Of a stretch of 64,000 nt of DNA, positions 1 through 11,053 are shown one piece after another. Position 1 is the stretch's first letter, and each line of letters starts with the position of its first letter. The notes below the pieces were generated by a model, which was given only the letters and a program-made list of their open reading frames with translations, made no database searches and was not told the origin of the DNA. The stretch is from the NCBI RefSeq assembly GCF_037976325.1, contig NZ_CP150265.1:5345001-5409000 (forward strand), read 5' to 3'. The stretch comes from Paenibacillus sp. FSL K6-3182. Its GTDB lineage: Bacteria; Bacillota; Bacilli; Paenibacillales; Paenibacillaceae. The position numbers and the translations under genes were made by a program.

Positions 1-159
1 TTGTTTATGATCCAAGGTCCTTTGAAGCCCTTCTTCTGCATCTTTAAGATCTGCATCATCAATCAGTATCGTACCGCAAGAGGAGCATTCCACAACCATT
101 TGCCTGTTCGCGTCGACATCATTTTGGTTTCCACATTTGGGGCAAAGGGTAATAGTCAT
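1..159 (-). CDS. Small zinc-ribbon protein (3' part beyond window)
   Basis: Reading the minus strand from ATG at 159 gives 53 codons open to the window edge. Two pairs of cysteines are visible, CPKC near residue 6 and CSSC near residue 35, the spacing of a zinc ribbon, followed by an acidic helix-like tail. The start is fixed by a strong ribosome site (AAGGAGGTG) seven bases upstream. The gene is cut at position 1, so its full length and function are unknown; such ribbons are found in small nucleic-acid-binding or regulatory proteins. The plus-strand frame across the same bases has no domain sense and is treated as its shadow. Confidence 0.7.
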   Translation of the reverse strand, partial: MTITLCPKCGNQNDVDANRQMVVECSSCGTILIDDADLKDAEEGLQRTLDHKQ

Positions 160-257
160 ACATCCCACCTCCTTGATATAACTAATAATACTCTCCATCC
201 CCTAAAATAGTTGCAATAAGGTTTGCGTATATCAGTAATAGTGTGCCATGCAGACGT

Positions 258-2102
258 TTAACCTGATTCACTCAGCATGCCATTATTAAGTTGCCCATTA
301 ACAAGCGAGCTGTAAAAGCCTTTTTGCATAAGGAGCTGTGAATGAGATCCTTTCTCCAAAATGGCACCGTCACGCAGCACTACAATCTGATCCGCTTGTT
401 GAATGGTGTTCAGACGATGGGCAATGACAAAGCTCGTTCTCCCTTTCATAAGCCGCTGCAGCGCTTCCTGGATTTTTATTTCAGTGACCGTATCGATACT
501 GCTTGTCGCTTCATCTAATACAAGGATTGAAGGATCTGCTAGAATCGCTCTGGCAATGGCAAGCAGCTGCTTCTGTCCTTGGCTAATTCCACTGCCGTCT
601 GATTTGAGTACGGTCCCATAGCCGTCCTTCAGACGAGAAATAAAGGAATGTGCGTTTGCGAGTTTAGCAGCCTGTTGGACTTCTAAATCCGTTGCATCCA
701 GCTTGCCGTAACGGATATTTTCATAGATGGTCCCCTCGAACAGAAATGGGTCCTGCAGTACAAACGCCATATGCGAGCGCAAATTTTCACGTTTGAGCGT
801 ACGTGTATCGTGCCCATCAATCAAGATGCTGCCAGAGCTCGGATCATAGAATCGGCACAAAAGCTGGATGAGTGTTGTTTTACCCGCTCCGGTTGGACCT
901 ACTAGAGCAATCGTCTCCCCTGGCGTAGCTTCAAAGCTTACCTCGCTTATCGTAGCTGTCCTTCCTTCATAAGCAAATGTTACTTTATCAAAAACGACTT
1001 TTCCGCTTACTTCTGCCAGTTCGCGAGCTGCTCCCTCATCTTTTCGTTCCTCGTCTTCGCTTAGCACATCAAATACACGTTCAGCACCAGCGACAGCAGA
1101 CAATAGCGTATTCCACTGGTTAGCAAGGTCATTAAGCGGTCTTGTGAACTGCCTTGAATATTCCACAAATATAATAATTGTACCGACCGTTATTTGATCA
1201 TTTAAAACAAATATCGCACCTATTCCTGCAATGATCGTAAAACTTAAGTTGTTTAACGCGTTCATCAGCTTCGGAATGAAACCAGAAATCGTCTGCGCCC
1301 AGAAGCCAGAAACTCGAATACGCTCGTTGCGCTCCTTGAAGGCGGAGATGACTGTTTTTTCCTGAGAAAAGGCCTTTACTATGCGTTGTCCTGACAATGT
1401 TTCTTCTATATAACCATTTAAGTCGCCAAGATTGCGCTGCTGAGCTTTGAACAATCGGCCGGTTTGCTTTGTGATCCATTTCATCCCCAGCACCATAAGC
1501 GGCACAACGAGGAAGGTTAATAGAGTCAAAAGCGGACTAAGGGACAACATAACGCTTACGGTTCCAACAAGTAGAAGGATGCTTGAAAACACTTGGATCA
1601 CAGAGCTATTTAAAGATGAGCTTACGTTTTCTATGTCATTCGTAACGCGGCTCATTAGTTCTCCATGCTGACGCTTGCTGAAAAAAGGGATCGGCAGCCT
1701 GTGCAAATGATCAAACAATTCAACCCGCATGCGATAGACCGTTTTTTGCGAAATGGTTATCATCCAAATACTTTGGAGCCACATCGTGATCGAGTGCAGC
1801 GCATAAACGAGAGCCATCAATAGTAGAAAAACAATAATTCCGCTATCTCTATTCATCAAAAAGCGATCGATTGCGGTACCTGCCATATAGGGTCCCAGCA
1901 ATGAGAACGCAGAGCTTAATATAACCATTACGATTACAGCTGCAAGTCTGCCCTTATAGACGATCAGGTAACTCCACATTTGCTTCAGCGTTTGACTCAT
2001 ATTTTGCGCGCGTGGTTTGCGTTTACCTTTGCCTGCTGCAGTGGATTCGACCGCTTCCCCAGATCTTTGGTACTGAAAAGGCTCCTTTAATTGTCTAAGC
2101 AC
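258..2102 (-). CDS. ABC exporter subunit, consensus-ATPase half of a heterodimer
   Basis: A 614-residue half-transporter: six-helix membrane domain (about residues 40-320) fused to an ATPase domain. Walker A is GPTGAGKTT, Walker B is ILVLDEATSSID with the catalytic Glu present, but the signature motif is degenerate (ISQGQ instead of LSGGQ). It probably starts at GTG 2102, which overlaps the stop of the upstream gene and has AAGGAAGGTG just before it; a longer frame to 2162 has no better site. With its upstream partner it should form a heterodimeric multidrug- or lipid-type exporter in the cell membrane, as in BmrC/BmrD, YfiB/YfiC and TM287/288. The substrate cannot be told from sequence. Confidence 0.9.
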   Translation of the reverse strand: MLRQLKEPFQYQRSGEAVESTAAGKGKRKPRAQNMSQTLKQMWSYLIVYKGRLAAVIVMVILSSAFSLLGPYMAGTAIDRFLMNRDSGIIVFLLLMALVYALHSITMWLQSIWMITISQKTVYRMRVELFDHLHRLPIPFFSKRQHGELMSRVTNDIENVSSSLNSSVIQVFSSILLLVGTVSVMLSLSPLLTLLTFLVVPLMVLGMKWITKQTGRLFKAQQRNLGDLNGYIEETLSGQRIVKAFSQEKTVISAFKERNERIRVSGFWAQTISGFIPKLMNALNNLSFTIIAGIGAIFVLNDQITVGTIIIFVEYSRQFTRPLNDLANQWNTLLSAVAGAERVFDVLSEDEERKDEGAARELAEVSGKVVFDKVTFAYEGRTATISEVSFEATPGETIALVGPTGAGKTTLIQLLCRFYDPSSGSILIDGHDTRTLKRENLRSHMAFVLQDPFLFEGTIYENIRYGKLDATDLEVQQAAKLANAHSFISRLKDGYGTVLKSDGSGISQGQKQLLAIARAILADPSILVLDEATSSIDTVTEIKIQEALQRLMKGRTSFVIAHRLNTIQQADQIVVLRDGAILEKGSHSQLLMQKGFYSSLVNGQLNNGMLSESG

Positions 2103-3825
2103 GGGACACACCTTCCTTCCCGAACTGTGACTCGTATATTTTCTGATACAAACTGGATTCACGGATCAACTGCTCATGCTTGCCTTGTGCCAGCAATTGG
2201 CCTTCATCAAGCAGAAGAATTGAATCCGCAGCTACGGTTGAGCTTATTTTTTGCGTGATGAGGAATGTCGTACAGCTCATATTTTTAAGTGCTTGCAGAA
2301 GAGCAGCCTCAGTCTGTACATCGAGTGCACTTGTGCTGTCATCAAGCAGCAGCACAACTGGCTTTCTAACTAATGCCCTCGCAATCGTTAGACGCTGCTT
2401 CTGTCCACCTGAGAGATTTACTCCTTTTTGCCCCACTATCGTATCGTATTGTTCCGGCAGCTTCATAATGGTGTCATGGATTTGAGCTAGTTTGGCAGCC
2501 TCTATGATTTCTTCGATGCTGGCTTTCTCCTTGCCCCAGCGAATATTATCCGCCACCGTACCTGTAAACAGCATGATTTCTTGCGGAACATACCCAATCT
2601 GCTTGCGAAGCTGCTCAAGCTTCATTAAGCGATTGTCTTTGCCATCCACGCGAATCACGCCCGTCTGTACATCGTACAGTCTAGGAATCAGTTGAATGAG
2701 CGATGTTTTGCCAGAACCGGTCGCACCCATTATGGCAATCGTCTCACCCGGTAATACCGAGAAGGATATATCTCGCAATACATGCAGATCGGAATCCGGA
2801 TATTCAAAAGACACGTTCTCAAAGGAAACGTAGCCATCGCGAAGCTTCACCGCTTCATCGCTGTCAACTGTATCTGTTAAATCGATATCCGTTAGCACAA
2901 CCTCTTCAATTCTTTGAGCTGATGCGCGCGCTCTCGAGAAATTGACCACGATCATCGACATGATGGATAAAGCACCAATCGTCCTCATTGCATAGTTGAC
3001 AATAGCAACAACTTCACCAACGGATGCTCCATTCCGATCGAGCTCGATTCTGCCAAACCACAGTACGGCTATAACAATTGCATTCATAAATAACAGCACG
3101 ATAGGCATCGTAACTTCCGTTAAACGAAGAGCGGATACCGTACGATCCATCAGCTGCTCGCTGGAAAATGCAAAACGCTTCGATTCATGCTTCATCCGAA
3201 CGAATACACGCACGATTCTCATGCCGATTAAATTTTGCTGCATCACGCTATTCACTTGATCCAACTGCTTCTGAACAGAACGAAAAAGCTTTTCTCCCTT
3301 TTTAAGCACCCAAAGCAGAAATACACCAAGAAACGGAATGACCGCAGCAAGCCATATGGCCAGCTTAGGCTGAACGATAAAGGCCATTACGATACTTCCG
3401 ATTACGAGCAATGGGGCTCGAAGCATAATACGCAGTCCCATGAACACTGTATTTTGCAGCTGTGAAACGTCATTCGTTAATCTAGTAATAAGCGATGATT
3501 CCGGAAAACGATTAAAATTGGCAAATGAGAACGATTGCACTTTTTCATAAAGACGCTCTCTTAAATCAAATCCGAAACTCTGACTTACGTGTGAAGCATA
3601 GAAAGAGCTAAGTATCCCTACAATGAAAGCGATAACAGAGCAACCAATTAGAAAACCGCCCCATTGCAGCACAACCGATAAATTATTATTATCAATACCA
3701 TCATCAATGATTTTTGAAATAATATACGGTTGAAGCAGCTCCACTACGAGCTCCACCAGCATAAGCAGCAGAGCAACGTAAGCAGCAAAACGATATTTTT
3801 TGAGAAAAGTGAACATAGTCAGCAT
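2095..3825 (-). CDS. ABC exporter subunit, degenerate-ATPase half of a heterodimer
   Basis: A 576-residue half-transporter (membrane domain then ATPase) that is the first gene of a two-gene operon; the next gene starts within its stop. Walker A is GATGSGKTS and the signature is intact (LSGGQ), but Walker B reads VVLLLDDSTSALD: the catalytic Glu is Asp. This is the known pattern of the degenerate-site subunit in heterodimeric exporters. Its intact signature completes the active site on the partner, whose own signature is degenerate. The start at ATG 3825 has CGGAGGA seven bases upstream. Closest family members are YfiB/YheI-type proteins of Bacillus; which one cannot be decided here. Confidence 0.92.
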   Translation of the reverse strand: MLTMFTFLKKYRFAAYVALLLMLVELVVELLQPYIISKIIDDGIDNNNLSVVLQWGGFLIGCSVIAFIVGILSSFYASHVSQSFGFDLRERLYEKVQSFSFANFNRFPESSLITRLTNDVSQLQNTVFMGLRIMLRAPLLVIGSIVMAFIVQPKLAIWLAAVIPFLGVFLLWVLKKGEKLFRSVQKQLDQVNSVMQQNLIGMRIVRVFVRMKHESKRFAFSSEQLMDRTVSALRLTEVTMPIVLLFMNAIVIAVLWFGRIELDRNGASVGEVVAIVNYAMRTIGALSIMSMIVVNFSRARASAQRIEEVVLTDIDLTDTVDSDEAVKLRDGYVSFENVSFEYPDSDLHVLRDISFSVLPGETIAIMGATGSGKTSLIQLIPRLYDVQTGVIRVDGKDNRLMKLEQLRKQIGYVPQEIMLFTGTVADNIRWGKEKASIEEIIEAAKLAQIHDTIMKLPEQYDTIVGQKGVNLSGGQKQRLTIARALVRKPVVLLLDDSTSALDVQTEAALLQALKNMSCTTFLITQKISSTVAADSILLLDEGQLLAQGKHEQLIRESSLYQKIYESQFGKEGVSRA

Positions 3826-3947
3826 CTTTGTTCCTCCGAGTAATAATGGCTTAGATTAGCTATCCTACTCATTATATCTTTTTGAACAGAAAATGGTATG
3901 CACGATTATAAACTCGGGGCATTCTGAGGGAGGGGACTTTCGCCTGC

Positions 3948-3970
3948 TTAAGGCAGTCAAGCTGCCTTAA
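3948..3970. other. Perfect 9-bp inverted repeat at gene end
   Basis: TTAAGGCAG, a 5-nt spacer (TCAAG) and CTGCCTTAA. It overlaps the stop of the ArsR-type gene and has no T-run on either side, so it could be an mRNA 3'-end stabilising hairpin rather than a classical terminator. Confidence 0.45.
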
Positions 3971-4890
3971 ACACTACGCGCATCTTCATAAAACACTCGG
4001 AACATAATATCGTGATTATAGTTGCCAAAGCCCTTGCCGTATAAGGTTAGCCCGCCTACGTTAACAGCATCTTCCTTCACGGCAATGCGGAATGTCCAGA
4101 AATTACGCTCCAGACCTATTTCACCGATACTAGTTGATGACATATGCTGTCCATCAATTAGCGTCCCGTCCTCTTGAATGCGTATCACTTTGAGCAGTCC
4201 GTATTGATTGACCCGCTCTCCCCACCAAGCTGGTGAGAAACGTCCTCTTACATCTCCATAATCACCAGGGCTCGTCCACATGCCGATATCCATTCCATTT
4301 AGAGAAAAATTAATGTCAGATGGCCAGTTATCGTTTACGCCTGGCGCTTCTGAGCCAAGCTCCAGTGTAATTTCAAGTGCTACAGGACGTTGTCCCGCTA
4401 GCAAATAATTCGGCACCTTGTATTCCACATAACCTTTGCCGAACCAAAGAATGCCTGCATTCATTCGCTCAGGCTCCAAGAAGAAACGCGGATCGTCAAA
4501 TTGCCCAATCAGCTTCTCCGTTGTAGCAATGCCGCAAGTCGGAAAAACTTCAAATTCTGTAAAATGCCCAACTGGCACGCTAACGTCATGCACCTTCTTC
4601 ACATCCAGCGCCTTAGGAGGCAGTTCAATCGTTATAGTACGTTCAGCAAGCGAGCAAATTTTATGTGTGCCTCCATGTTTACGAACCATCTTCGTCTCTA
4701 CAATGCCAGCCTTCTCCAGCTTCCGAATATGCATCGTTACAATCGCGCTGCTTAGACCGATAGCTTCAGCAAGCTCCTTTACGTTCATCATATTTGTTGC
4801 AAGCAAATTAATAATGGAGAGCCTGACAGGACTAGCCAATGCCTCATATAAGGGCAGCCATGCTTCATCCGTATTCGCATTTATCATCAC
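3967..4890 (-). CDS. ArsR-type regulator with large C-terminal domain, linked to arabinofuranosidase
   Basis: 307 residues. The first 90 or so form a winged helix-turn-helix of ArsR type (ASPVRLSIINLLA, then VKELAEAIGLSSAIVTMHIRKLE). The remaining 200 residues have no metal-site cysteines and resemble the sugar-responsive C-terminal part found in Paenibacillus ArsR-like proteins beside glycosidase genes. It lies directly downstream of abfA on the same strand with an 85-bp gap holding a hairpin, so it is probably co-transcribed and senses a pentose or oligosaccharide released by AbfA. The start is GTG 4890 or, with better spacing from GGAGGAG, ATG 4887. The ligand role is inferred. Confidence 0.8.
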   Translation of the reverse strand: MMINANTDEAWLPLYEALASPVRLSIINLLATNMMNVKELAEAIGLSSAIVTMHIRKLEKAGIVETKMVRKHGGTHKICSLAERTITIELPPKALDVKKVHDVSVPVGHFTEFEVFPTCGIATTEKLIGQFDDPRFFLEPERMNAGILWFGKGYVEYKVPNYLLAGQRPVALEITLELGSEAPGVNDNWPSDINFSLNGMDIGMWTSPGDYGDVRGRFSPAWWGERVNQYGLLKVIRIQEDGTLIDGQHMSSTSIGEIGLERNFWTFRIAVKEDAVNVGGLTLYGKGFGNYNHDIMFRVFYEDARSV

Positions 4891-4935
4891 GATCTCCTCC
4901 TCTCTCTATACTATAATAATAGAAGGGCATCCCAA

Positions 4936-4953
4936 AAGCCGCAATCGCGGCTT
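4936..4953 (-). terminator. Hairpin between abfA and ArsR gene
   Basis: AAGCCGC-GATT-GCGGCTT on the minus strand, followed only by TTT. Too weak in T residues for a full terminator; likely an attenuator or RNA-stability element that lowers expression of the regulator relative to abfA. Confidence 0.45.
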
Positions 4954-4975
4954 CCGGATCCCCTTATTGATTTCA

Positions 4976-6499
<1,524 letters not shown>

Positions 6500-6568
6500 T
6501 TAAATTAATAATAGTTATTTAGTCGTTAATAGTGATTTATACTACCATTTAACTACATGCTCGTAATT

Positions 6569-6600
6569 AATTCAAGTATTAATTTTAATGGTCTTGAATT
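6569..6600. promoter_or_regulatory. 8-bp inverted repeat upstream of abfA (candidate operator)
   Basis: AATTCAAG, 16 nt, CTTGAATT inside the AT-rich 310-bp region between abfA (minus) and the GGDEF gene (plus). A palindrome of this size is a reasonable operator for the ArsR-type regulator of the abfA operon; binding is inferred. The rest of 6485-6794 shows no gene. Confidence 0.4.
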
Positions 6601-6794
6601 TATATTAACATTAATTCAAAGGGACTTGGAACCGATTCTTTGTTCGATACGGGGGGAAGGTTTACAAAGTCACAAATTTATAGTTCAATTTGCCTAGTTA
6701 TTATCAATTGTTTCTTGAGTTAGTACTCTTTTTAGACTACTATGGGACTATAAGGTAATTCCTTTGTTTCAACACTACGGCAGGAGTTGAGAGC

Positions 6795-7703
6795 ATGAGC
6801 AGTACTATACGCTCACTAGAAGATGCAGCCGACCATATTATTGACACCTTGAAGCACTTTCTACAGGTTGACACTTTATTGATAGCTACAATTGATCATA
6901 ATGGAAGCAGAATCATACGAGCGCTCAACCGACAAGAAAATGAAGGAACCAATAGCTTACCGTTACATTTGCTGCAAAGTTATTGCAATCTTGTTCTAGA
7001 GCAGGATTGTTCCATTCTTAATATCACCAATACACTCGTTGATCCGCGTACAGCCTCGTTACCTATTACCCAACAACTTGGAGCACAAGCTTTGGTCGGA
7101 ATCGCAGTAAGAACAGCTGACCAGACAGCAGTTGGTACCCTATGCGCTATAAATAAAGAACCGATTCATCTAGATGAAAGGCAGCTCGGATTTCTCCAAT
7201 CGATGGCCGCTTTTTTCGGATATATATTGGATTTAGAAAACGCAAGTGTTACGGACAGCTTGACCGGTCTTTACAATCGACGTTATTTATCTCATTTGGA
7301 TCATGCTGGCTCGGACAAGCAGTTTAGTGTGATGTTCATCGACATCGATGATTTTAAAGAGGTTAATGATTCGTTTGGTCATGATTTTGGTGATTTGCTG
7401 CTGCTTCAAATTTCCAAGAGACTGAAACAAGACGTCAGAAAAACCGACATCCTCGTTAGATACGGTGGAGACGAATTCGTCATTTGCTTTCAGCATTTGG
7501 TGGACAACCAAGATATCGATTTTGTAGCCAGTAAAATAAAAAAATCGATTGACGAGCCATTCACAATCAATGGTCATATCATTCATATTTCCGCTAGCAT
7601 AGGCATTAGTTCAACGCACGGCACGGCTAGCACGCTAAAAGAATTGATAAGCAACGCTGACCTAGCGATGTACGACAATAAGCAAAATGAAAAAAAACTT
7701 TGA
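6795..7703 (+). CDS. GAF-GGDEF diguanylate cyclase
   Basis: 302 residues. The first 140 or so form a GAF-like sensor domain (VGIAVRTADQTAVGTLCAIN near residue 115), followed by a GGDEF domain beginning DSLTGLYNRRYL. The catalytic motif is intact (RYGGDEF) and an RxxD inhibitory site (RKTD) lies exactly five residues before it, so the protein should make cyclic di-GMP from two GTP and be product-inhibited. No membrane helix, so it is cytosolic. Start ATG 6795 is preceded by AGGAG. It is a monocistronic gene upstream of spoVR; the signal sensed by the GAF domain is unknown. Confidence 0.92.
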   Translation: MSSTIRSLEDAADHIIDTLKHFLQVDTLLIATIDHNGSRIIRALNRQENEGTNSLPLHLLQSYCNLVLEQDCSILNITNTLVDPRTASLPITQQLGAQALVGIAVRTADQTAVGTLCAINKEPIHLDERQLGFLQSMAAFFGYILDLENASVTDSLTGLYNRRYLSHLDHAGSDKQFSVMFIDIDDFKEVNDSFGHDFGDLLLLQISKRLKQDVRKTDILVRYGGDEFVICFQHLVDNQDIDFVASKIKKSIDEPFTINGHIIHISASIGISSTHGTASTLKELISNADLAMYDNKQNEKKL

Positions 7704-7706
7704 GAT

Positions 7707-7768
7707 CGTCTGATTCCACTTTGAGTATTTACTCGAAAAGGCAGACGTCCAAGGTTTTTTCTTTTTTT
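7707..7768 (+). terminator. Probable terminator after GGDEF gene
   Basis: CGTCTG and CAGACG pair across about 29 nt, and a T-rich run (TTTTTTCTTTTTTT) follows from 7755. The loop is long, so the exact stem is uncertain. Confidence 0.45.
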
Positions 7769-7872
7769 GATCGCCACCTACGCTGAGTCCATCCTGCACA
7801 CTTCGTCATAACCTTGACCACCTGCTCATACACATGGTATGAATCGTATTTTCGCATGCGGAGGGATGACGG

Positions 7873-9324
7873 ATGAGACAAGATGAAATTCGTGCACTGG
7901 AGCGATCCATTGATGAAATAACAGAAATAGCTACCGGCTTTGGATTAGACTTTTATCAAATGCGCTATGAGATTTGCCCGGCAGAAATTATTTATACCTT
8001 TGGCGCGTATGGCATGCCAACAAGGTTTAGCCACTGGAGCTTTGGAAAAACGTTCAACAAAATGAAGCTCCAATACGATTTCGGCTTAAGCAAAATTTAT
8101 GAGCTCGTCATTAACTCCAACCCCTGCTATGCGTTTCTTCTAGAGGGCAATTCTCTAATTCAAAATAAACTCATCGTCGCCCATGTGCTCGCTCACTGTG
8201 ATTTTTTCAAAAACAACGCTCGCTTTGGTGTAACCAACCGCAATATGGTTGAGAGCATGTCTGCTACAGCGGATCGTATTCATCAATATGAAATGGATCA
8301 TGGCACAGAAGCAGTCGAGAAGTTTATCGATGCAATACTCGCCATTCAAGAGCATGTCGATCCAACGCTCATTAAGCCTTATCAATTAGATAAGAAACGT
8401 TATATCGAAATGGTGCAAAAGGACAGCGAGCGCTCGGAGTGGAATATCCCTTCCTCCTCTTACGATGACTTGTGGAATCTGGACCCGGATCGGACGGCTG
8501 CCGCCGCATCAGCCGCTCAATCACAGGCCGCTGACGCCAAACGGTTTCCGCCACGGCCAGAAAAAGATCTCGTCTGGTTCATTGAGGAGTACTCCCCTAC
8601 TCTTGAGGATTGGCAGCGCGACATTCTATCTATGCTTCGCGATGAGATGCTCTATTTCTGGCCGCAAATTGAGACCAAGATTATGAACGAAGGCTGGGCT
8701 TCGTACTGGCATCAGCGAATCATACGCGAGCTTGATCTGACTAGCGATGAAACAATTGAGTTTGCTAAGCTAAACTCCTCTGTCGTGCAGCCATCCCGGC
8801 ACACCTTGAATCCCTATTATTTAGGCTTGAAAATATTCGAGGATATCGAGCGCCGATTCGATAACCCAACGAAGGAAGAACAAGCACGCTTCGGGCGCGT
8901 CCCCGGCAAGGGCAGGGAAAAAATGTTTGAGGTACGCGAGCTCGATTCAGATATTTCATTCATCCGCAACTACCTGACGAAGGATCTGGTTAATGATCTC
9001 GATCTGTACATTTTCGAGAAAAAAGGCCCTGAGTGGAAAATTACCGATAAGTCGTGGGAGAAAATTCGCGATCAGCTTGTTTATTCAAAAGTAAACGGCG
9101 GTTTCCCTAGCTTGATGGTTAAGGATGGGGATTTTAATCGTGTGGGTGAGCTTTATCTAATTCATGAGTATGAGGGGATGGAGCTCGATCTGAAGTATGT
9201 GGAGCGTACGCTGCCTCATGTCGTTCAGCTTTGGGGGAAAAACGTTCATTTAGAGACGTTTGTTGAGGATAAGAAGATTGTGTTTAGCTGTGATGGGAAG
9301 AAGACGAGTAGGAAATTTGTTTGA
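7873..9324 (+). CDS. spoVR: SpoVR family protein, the only full-length copy here
   Basis: 483 residues, near the 468 of the Bacillus SpoVR, which is needed for normal spore cortex formation. It keeps the family's N-terminal segment ([19 protein letters not shown]) and the conserved core ([31 protein letters not shown]). Start ATG 7873 follows GGAGGG by seven bases. The stop is followed by a clear terminator, so it is a single-gene unit. Three shortened copies at 31.5, 52.3 and 58.6 kb all lack the first 56 or so codons; only this gene can make the complete protein. Biochemical activity of the family is not established. Confidence 0.95.
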   Translation: MRQDEIRALERSIDEITEIATGFGLDFYQMRYEICPAEIIYTFGAYGMPTRFSHWSFGKTFNKMKLQYDFGLSKIYELVINSNPCYAFLLEGNSLIQNKLIVAHVLAHCDFFKNNARFGVTNRNMVESMSATADRIHQYEMDHGTEAVEKFIDAILAIQEHVDPTLIKPYQLDKKRYIEMVQKDSERSEWNIPSSSYDDLWNLDPDRTAAAASAAQSQAADAKRFPPRPEKDLVWFIEEYSPTLEDWQRDILSMLRDEMLYFWPQIETKIMNEGWASYWHQRIIRELDLTSDETIEFAKLNSSVVQPSRHTLNPYYLGLKIFEDIERRFDNPTKEEQARFGRVPGKGREKMFEVRELDSDISFIRNYLTKDLVNDLDLYIFEKKGPEWKITDKSWEKIRDQLVYSKVNGGFPSLMVKDGDFNRVGELYLIHEYEGMELDLKYVERTLPHVVQLWGKNVHLETFVEDKKIVFSCDGKKTSRKFV

Positions 9325-9380
9325 TAATAAGGATATTGCTTATTAACTCTTCATTGAATGCTATCATGCATAATGCTAAA

Positions 9381-9411
9381 AAACCCGATCTCATTCGATC
9401 GGGTTTTCTAT
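9381..9411 (+). terminator. Terminator of spoVR
   Basis: AAACCCGATC, loop TCATTC, GATCGGGTTT followed by TCTATTT. The same hairpin is kept behind spoVR copies 2 and 3. Confidence 0.85.
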
Positions 9412-9417
9412 TTCCGG

Positions 9418-9490
9418 CCAGAGGGGGCGAGGGGTGCGCCTCCCATTAAATACGGAATATATTCATGATCAATTTCAACAACCAATAAGC
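9418..9490 (+). repeat. Dispersed terminator-associated repeat, copy R1
   Basis: GAGGGGTGCGCC, then a TACGGAATATATTC segment, then CAACAACCAATAAGCT. Similar blocks in the same order lie at 32611-32686, 36211-36281, 51559-51595 and 53666-53700. Confidence 0.55.
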
Positions 9491-9558
9491 TGTAGTTTCC
9501 CTTTAGCACAATGAACATTTAAATTAATCCAAAGGTTGTCATCTGAGAGATGTAAAAA

Positions 9559-9993
9559 CTAACTCATTTTTTTTATAACAACTGAAGCGTTTACGTTTGT
9601 TTGTGTGCCACCAGCCAAAGTCTGAAGGGTAACCGCTGCTGCTGAACTATGATTTCGCAGAGTAAGAATATCCCCCATTTCTAGAGCGATTGTAGCTTGA
9701 CCTTTATTTTGCTGAGTGCCGGCACCTGAACCGTAAACGGTTCCCGTAGCCAGGACGCCATTTACAAATAGTGCGAATTGGTTAGGTTCAACTCCTGACA
9801 CGGAAAAAGTAACCTCATAGTTTCCCGAATTGATAACTGCAATCTGAGTAGTTCCGAGGGTATGTGTAATTCCAGGTCTAAGAATACCATTTGAATCGAA
9901 TGTAACATCAGTCTCTACAAGAACAGTTTGAGCACTTACATTGTAAACATATCCAGAAACTATGGGAGGAAAAATTGGATATATGATTGCCAT
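9559..9993 (-). CDS. BclA C-terminal-like (TNF-fold) spore surface protein
   Basis: 144 residues almost wholly matching the trimerising C-terminal domain of the exosporium glycoprotein BclA: NQFALFVNG, YGSGAGTQQNKGQ, GDILTLRNHSSAAAVTLQTL and GGTQTNVNASVVIKK. It has no collagen stalk and no signal peptide of its own. The gene just upstream on the same strand (10136-10582) carries a short collagen stretch, so stalk and head may be supplied by two proteins. Start ATG 9993 follows GGGGAGTG. It is expected on the outer spore surface; that location is inferred from the family. Confidence 0.88.
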   Translation of the reverse strand: MAIIYPIFPPIVSGYVYNVSAQTVLVETDVTFDSNGILRPGITHTLGTTQIAVINSGNYEVTFSVSGVEPNQFALFVNGVLATGTVYGSGAGTQQNKGQATIALEMGDILTLRNHSSAAAVTLQTLAGGTQTNVNASVVIKKMS

Positions 9994-10081
9994 TTTATAT
10001 TCACTCCCCTATATTTCTTTTAATTTTGGAGAATATGTACGAGTACGTACAGATATACAACAATAGTCATTTATTTTGACT

Positions 10082-10118
10082 ATGCCGACAATCCAATACA
10101 AATAAGGATTGTCGGCAT
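10082..10118 (-). terminator. Strong hairpin between the two exosporium-type genes
   Basis: A perfect 13-bp stem (ATGCCGACAATCC / GGATTGTCGGCAT) with an 11-nt loop and no T-run. It may limit read-through from the collagen-like gene or stabilise the upstream message. Confidence 0.6.
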
Positions 10119-10135
10119 CACGTCAATTTAGTAAA

Positions 10136-10582
10136 TTAGTTTACAACAAATTCGATTACAATTGGAGTCGCAGGGTCGAGCGTATCACCATTTGGAATGG
10201 TAATAGCAGTAGTTGTAGCGGTTGAAGTATCAGCTGTTTGAATCTGTGGATTGATATAAAGATTATATGGAGTATTGACTGGTCCCCTGGGTCCTTGTAT
10301 GCCTTGTGGGCCTTGTGGACCTTGTGGACCTTGTGGACCTTGTGGACCTTGCAGAGCAGTTACATTAATTACTGGCTTTAGACGGATTAATATTTTTCTT
10401 TTTGAAATAACCCTATTACGTTTATTTCTTTTCACAGGACAAGCAATAATCGTATTCTTTTTACAAATTTTACTTCGGCAGATATAAGAGCTCCTCAATT
10501 CTTGTTTAGCGGTTACACGAGTGCTCTTTTTTTTGACAATACATTTCTTTTTAAGTAGTGGTCTATTTCTTACTGGAGTCAT
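10136..10582 (-). CDS. Short collagen-like protein with basic N-terminal region
   Basis: 148 residues. The first 75 are strongly basic with five cysteines; next come seven Gly-X-Y triplets (GPQ repeated, then GIQ, GPR); the last 45 are a Thr/Pro-rich tail ending IVIEFVVN. Collagen triplets next to a BclA-type domain gene point to a spore-surface filament component. The start is uncertain: ATG 10582 has no good ribosome site, and a GGGAGGTG lies 35 or so bases further upstream, which could mean a small frameshift near the start. Not recognised beyond the collagen repeat. Confidence 0.65.
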   Translation of the reverse strand: MTPVRNRPLLKKKCIVKKKSTRVTAKQELRSSYICRSKICKKNTIIACPVKRNKRNRVISKRKILIRLKPVINVTALQGPQGPQGPQGPQGPQGIQGPRGPVNTPYNLYINPQIQTADTSTATTTAITIPNGDTLDPATPIVIEFVVN

Positions 10583-10822
10583 TCGATTTTTTTATTGGTA
10601 TTATCACACCACAAACTAAACACCTCCCTATTAACAACTTATATTATGATTTTGCTCCATTGGAGGTATGGACTTTAGTCTAACCACTTGTATACGATAA
10701 ACTATTTTTATTGAAAATGGGTTTAATATTTTATAGATTTTCACCAGTCTATTGGATACACTTCGGCAGCCAAACACTCATTTGGACGGGCGGGTCCACA
10801 AAAGTTTGCAAGTTTGCCACTA

Positions 10823-11029
10823 TCGTGTTCTAAAGAACATTTTCACAAAGGCAGTTGAATGGATAGTATTCACCACAATCCTATGATTGGCATCAGGTAA
10901 CCTTAGACGATCTAATCTGAACGGTCCAGCGCCATCCAATGCAAATGTTTGTTTTATTTCATCACAAACATTACGTTCGTTTTCATACTTGATAGCTGAA
11001 TAAGCTGCCGAATTATCGGCGGCAGCCTG
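10823..11029 (-). pseudogene. Open fragment without start codon, C-terminal part of an unknown protein
   Basis: 69 codons between stops, ending at TAG 10820-10822. The translation is protein-like (ALDGAGPFRLDRLRLP then DANHRIVVNTIHSTAFVKMF) but has no usable start and no ribosome site, so it looks like the tail of a lost gene. I do not recognise the family. A second possible reading frame follows upstream at 11054-11182 (42 codons from ATG, no ribosome site). The remaining bases of 10583-11277 show nothing I can support. Confidence 0.4.
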
Positions 11030-11053
11030 TTATTATTGTACTGTCGTTATCTG

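Noticed and set aside
1447..3465. Several plus-strand frames opposite the ABC exporter genes
   Set aside because: All lie inside strongly conserved transporter sequence and have no features of their own.
8155..8959. Minus-strand frames inside spoVR that recur in each spoVR copy
   Set aside because: Their repetition only reflects the duplicated spoVR sequence.
10310..10356. Short tandem DNA repeat that could be mistaken for a CRISPR-type array
   Set aside because: The 9-bp unit is the coding repeat for Gly-Pro-Gln; no spacers and no cas genes anywhere in the window.
10275..10487. Pro/Cys/Gly-rich frame ([10 protein letters not shown]) on the plus strand
   Set aside because: Antisense of the collagen triplets of the 10136-10582 gene; not a metallothionein-like protein.
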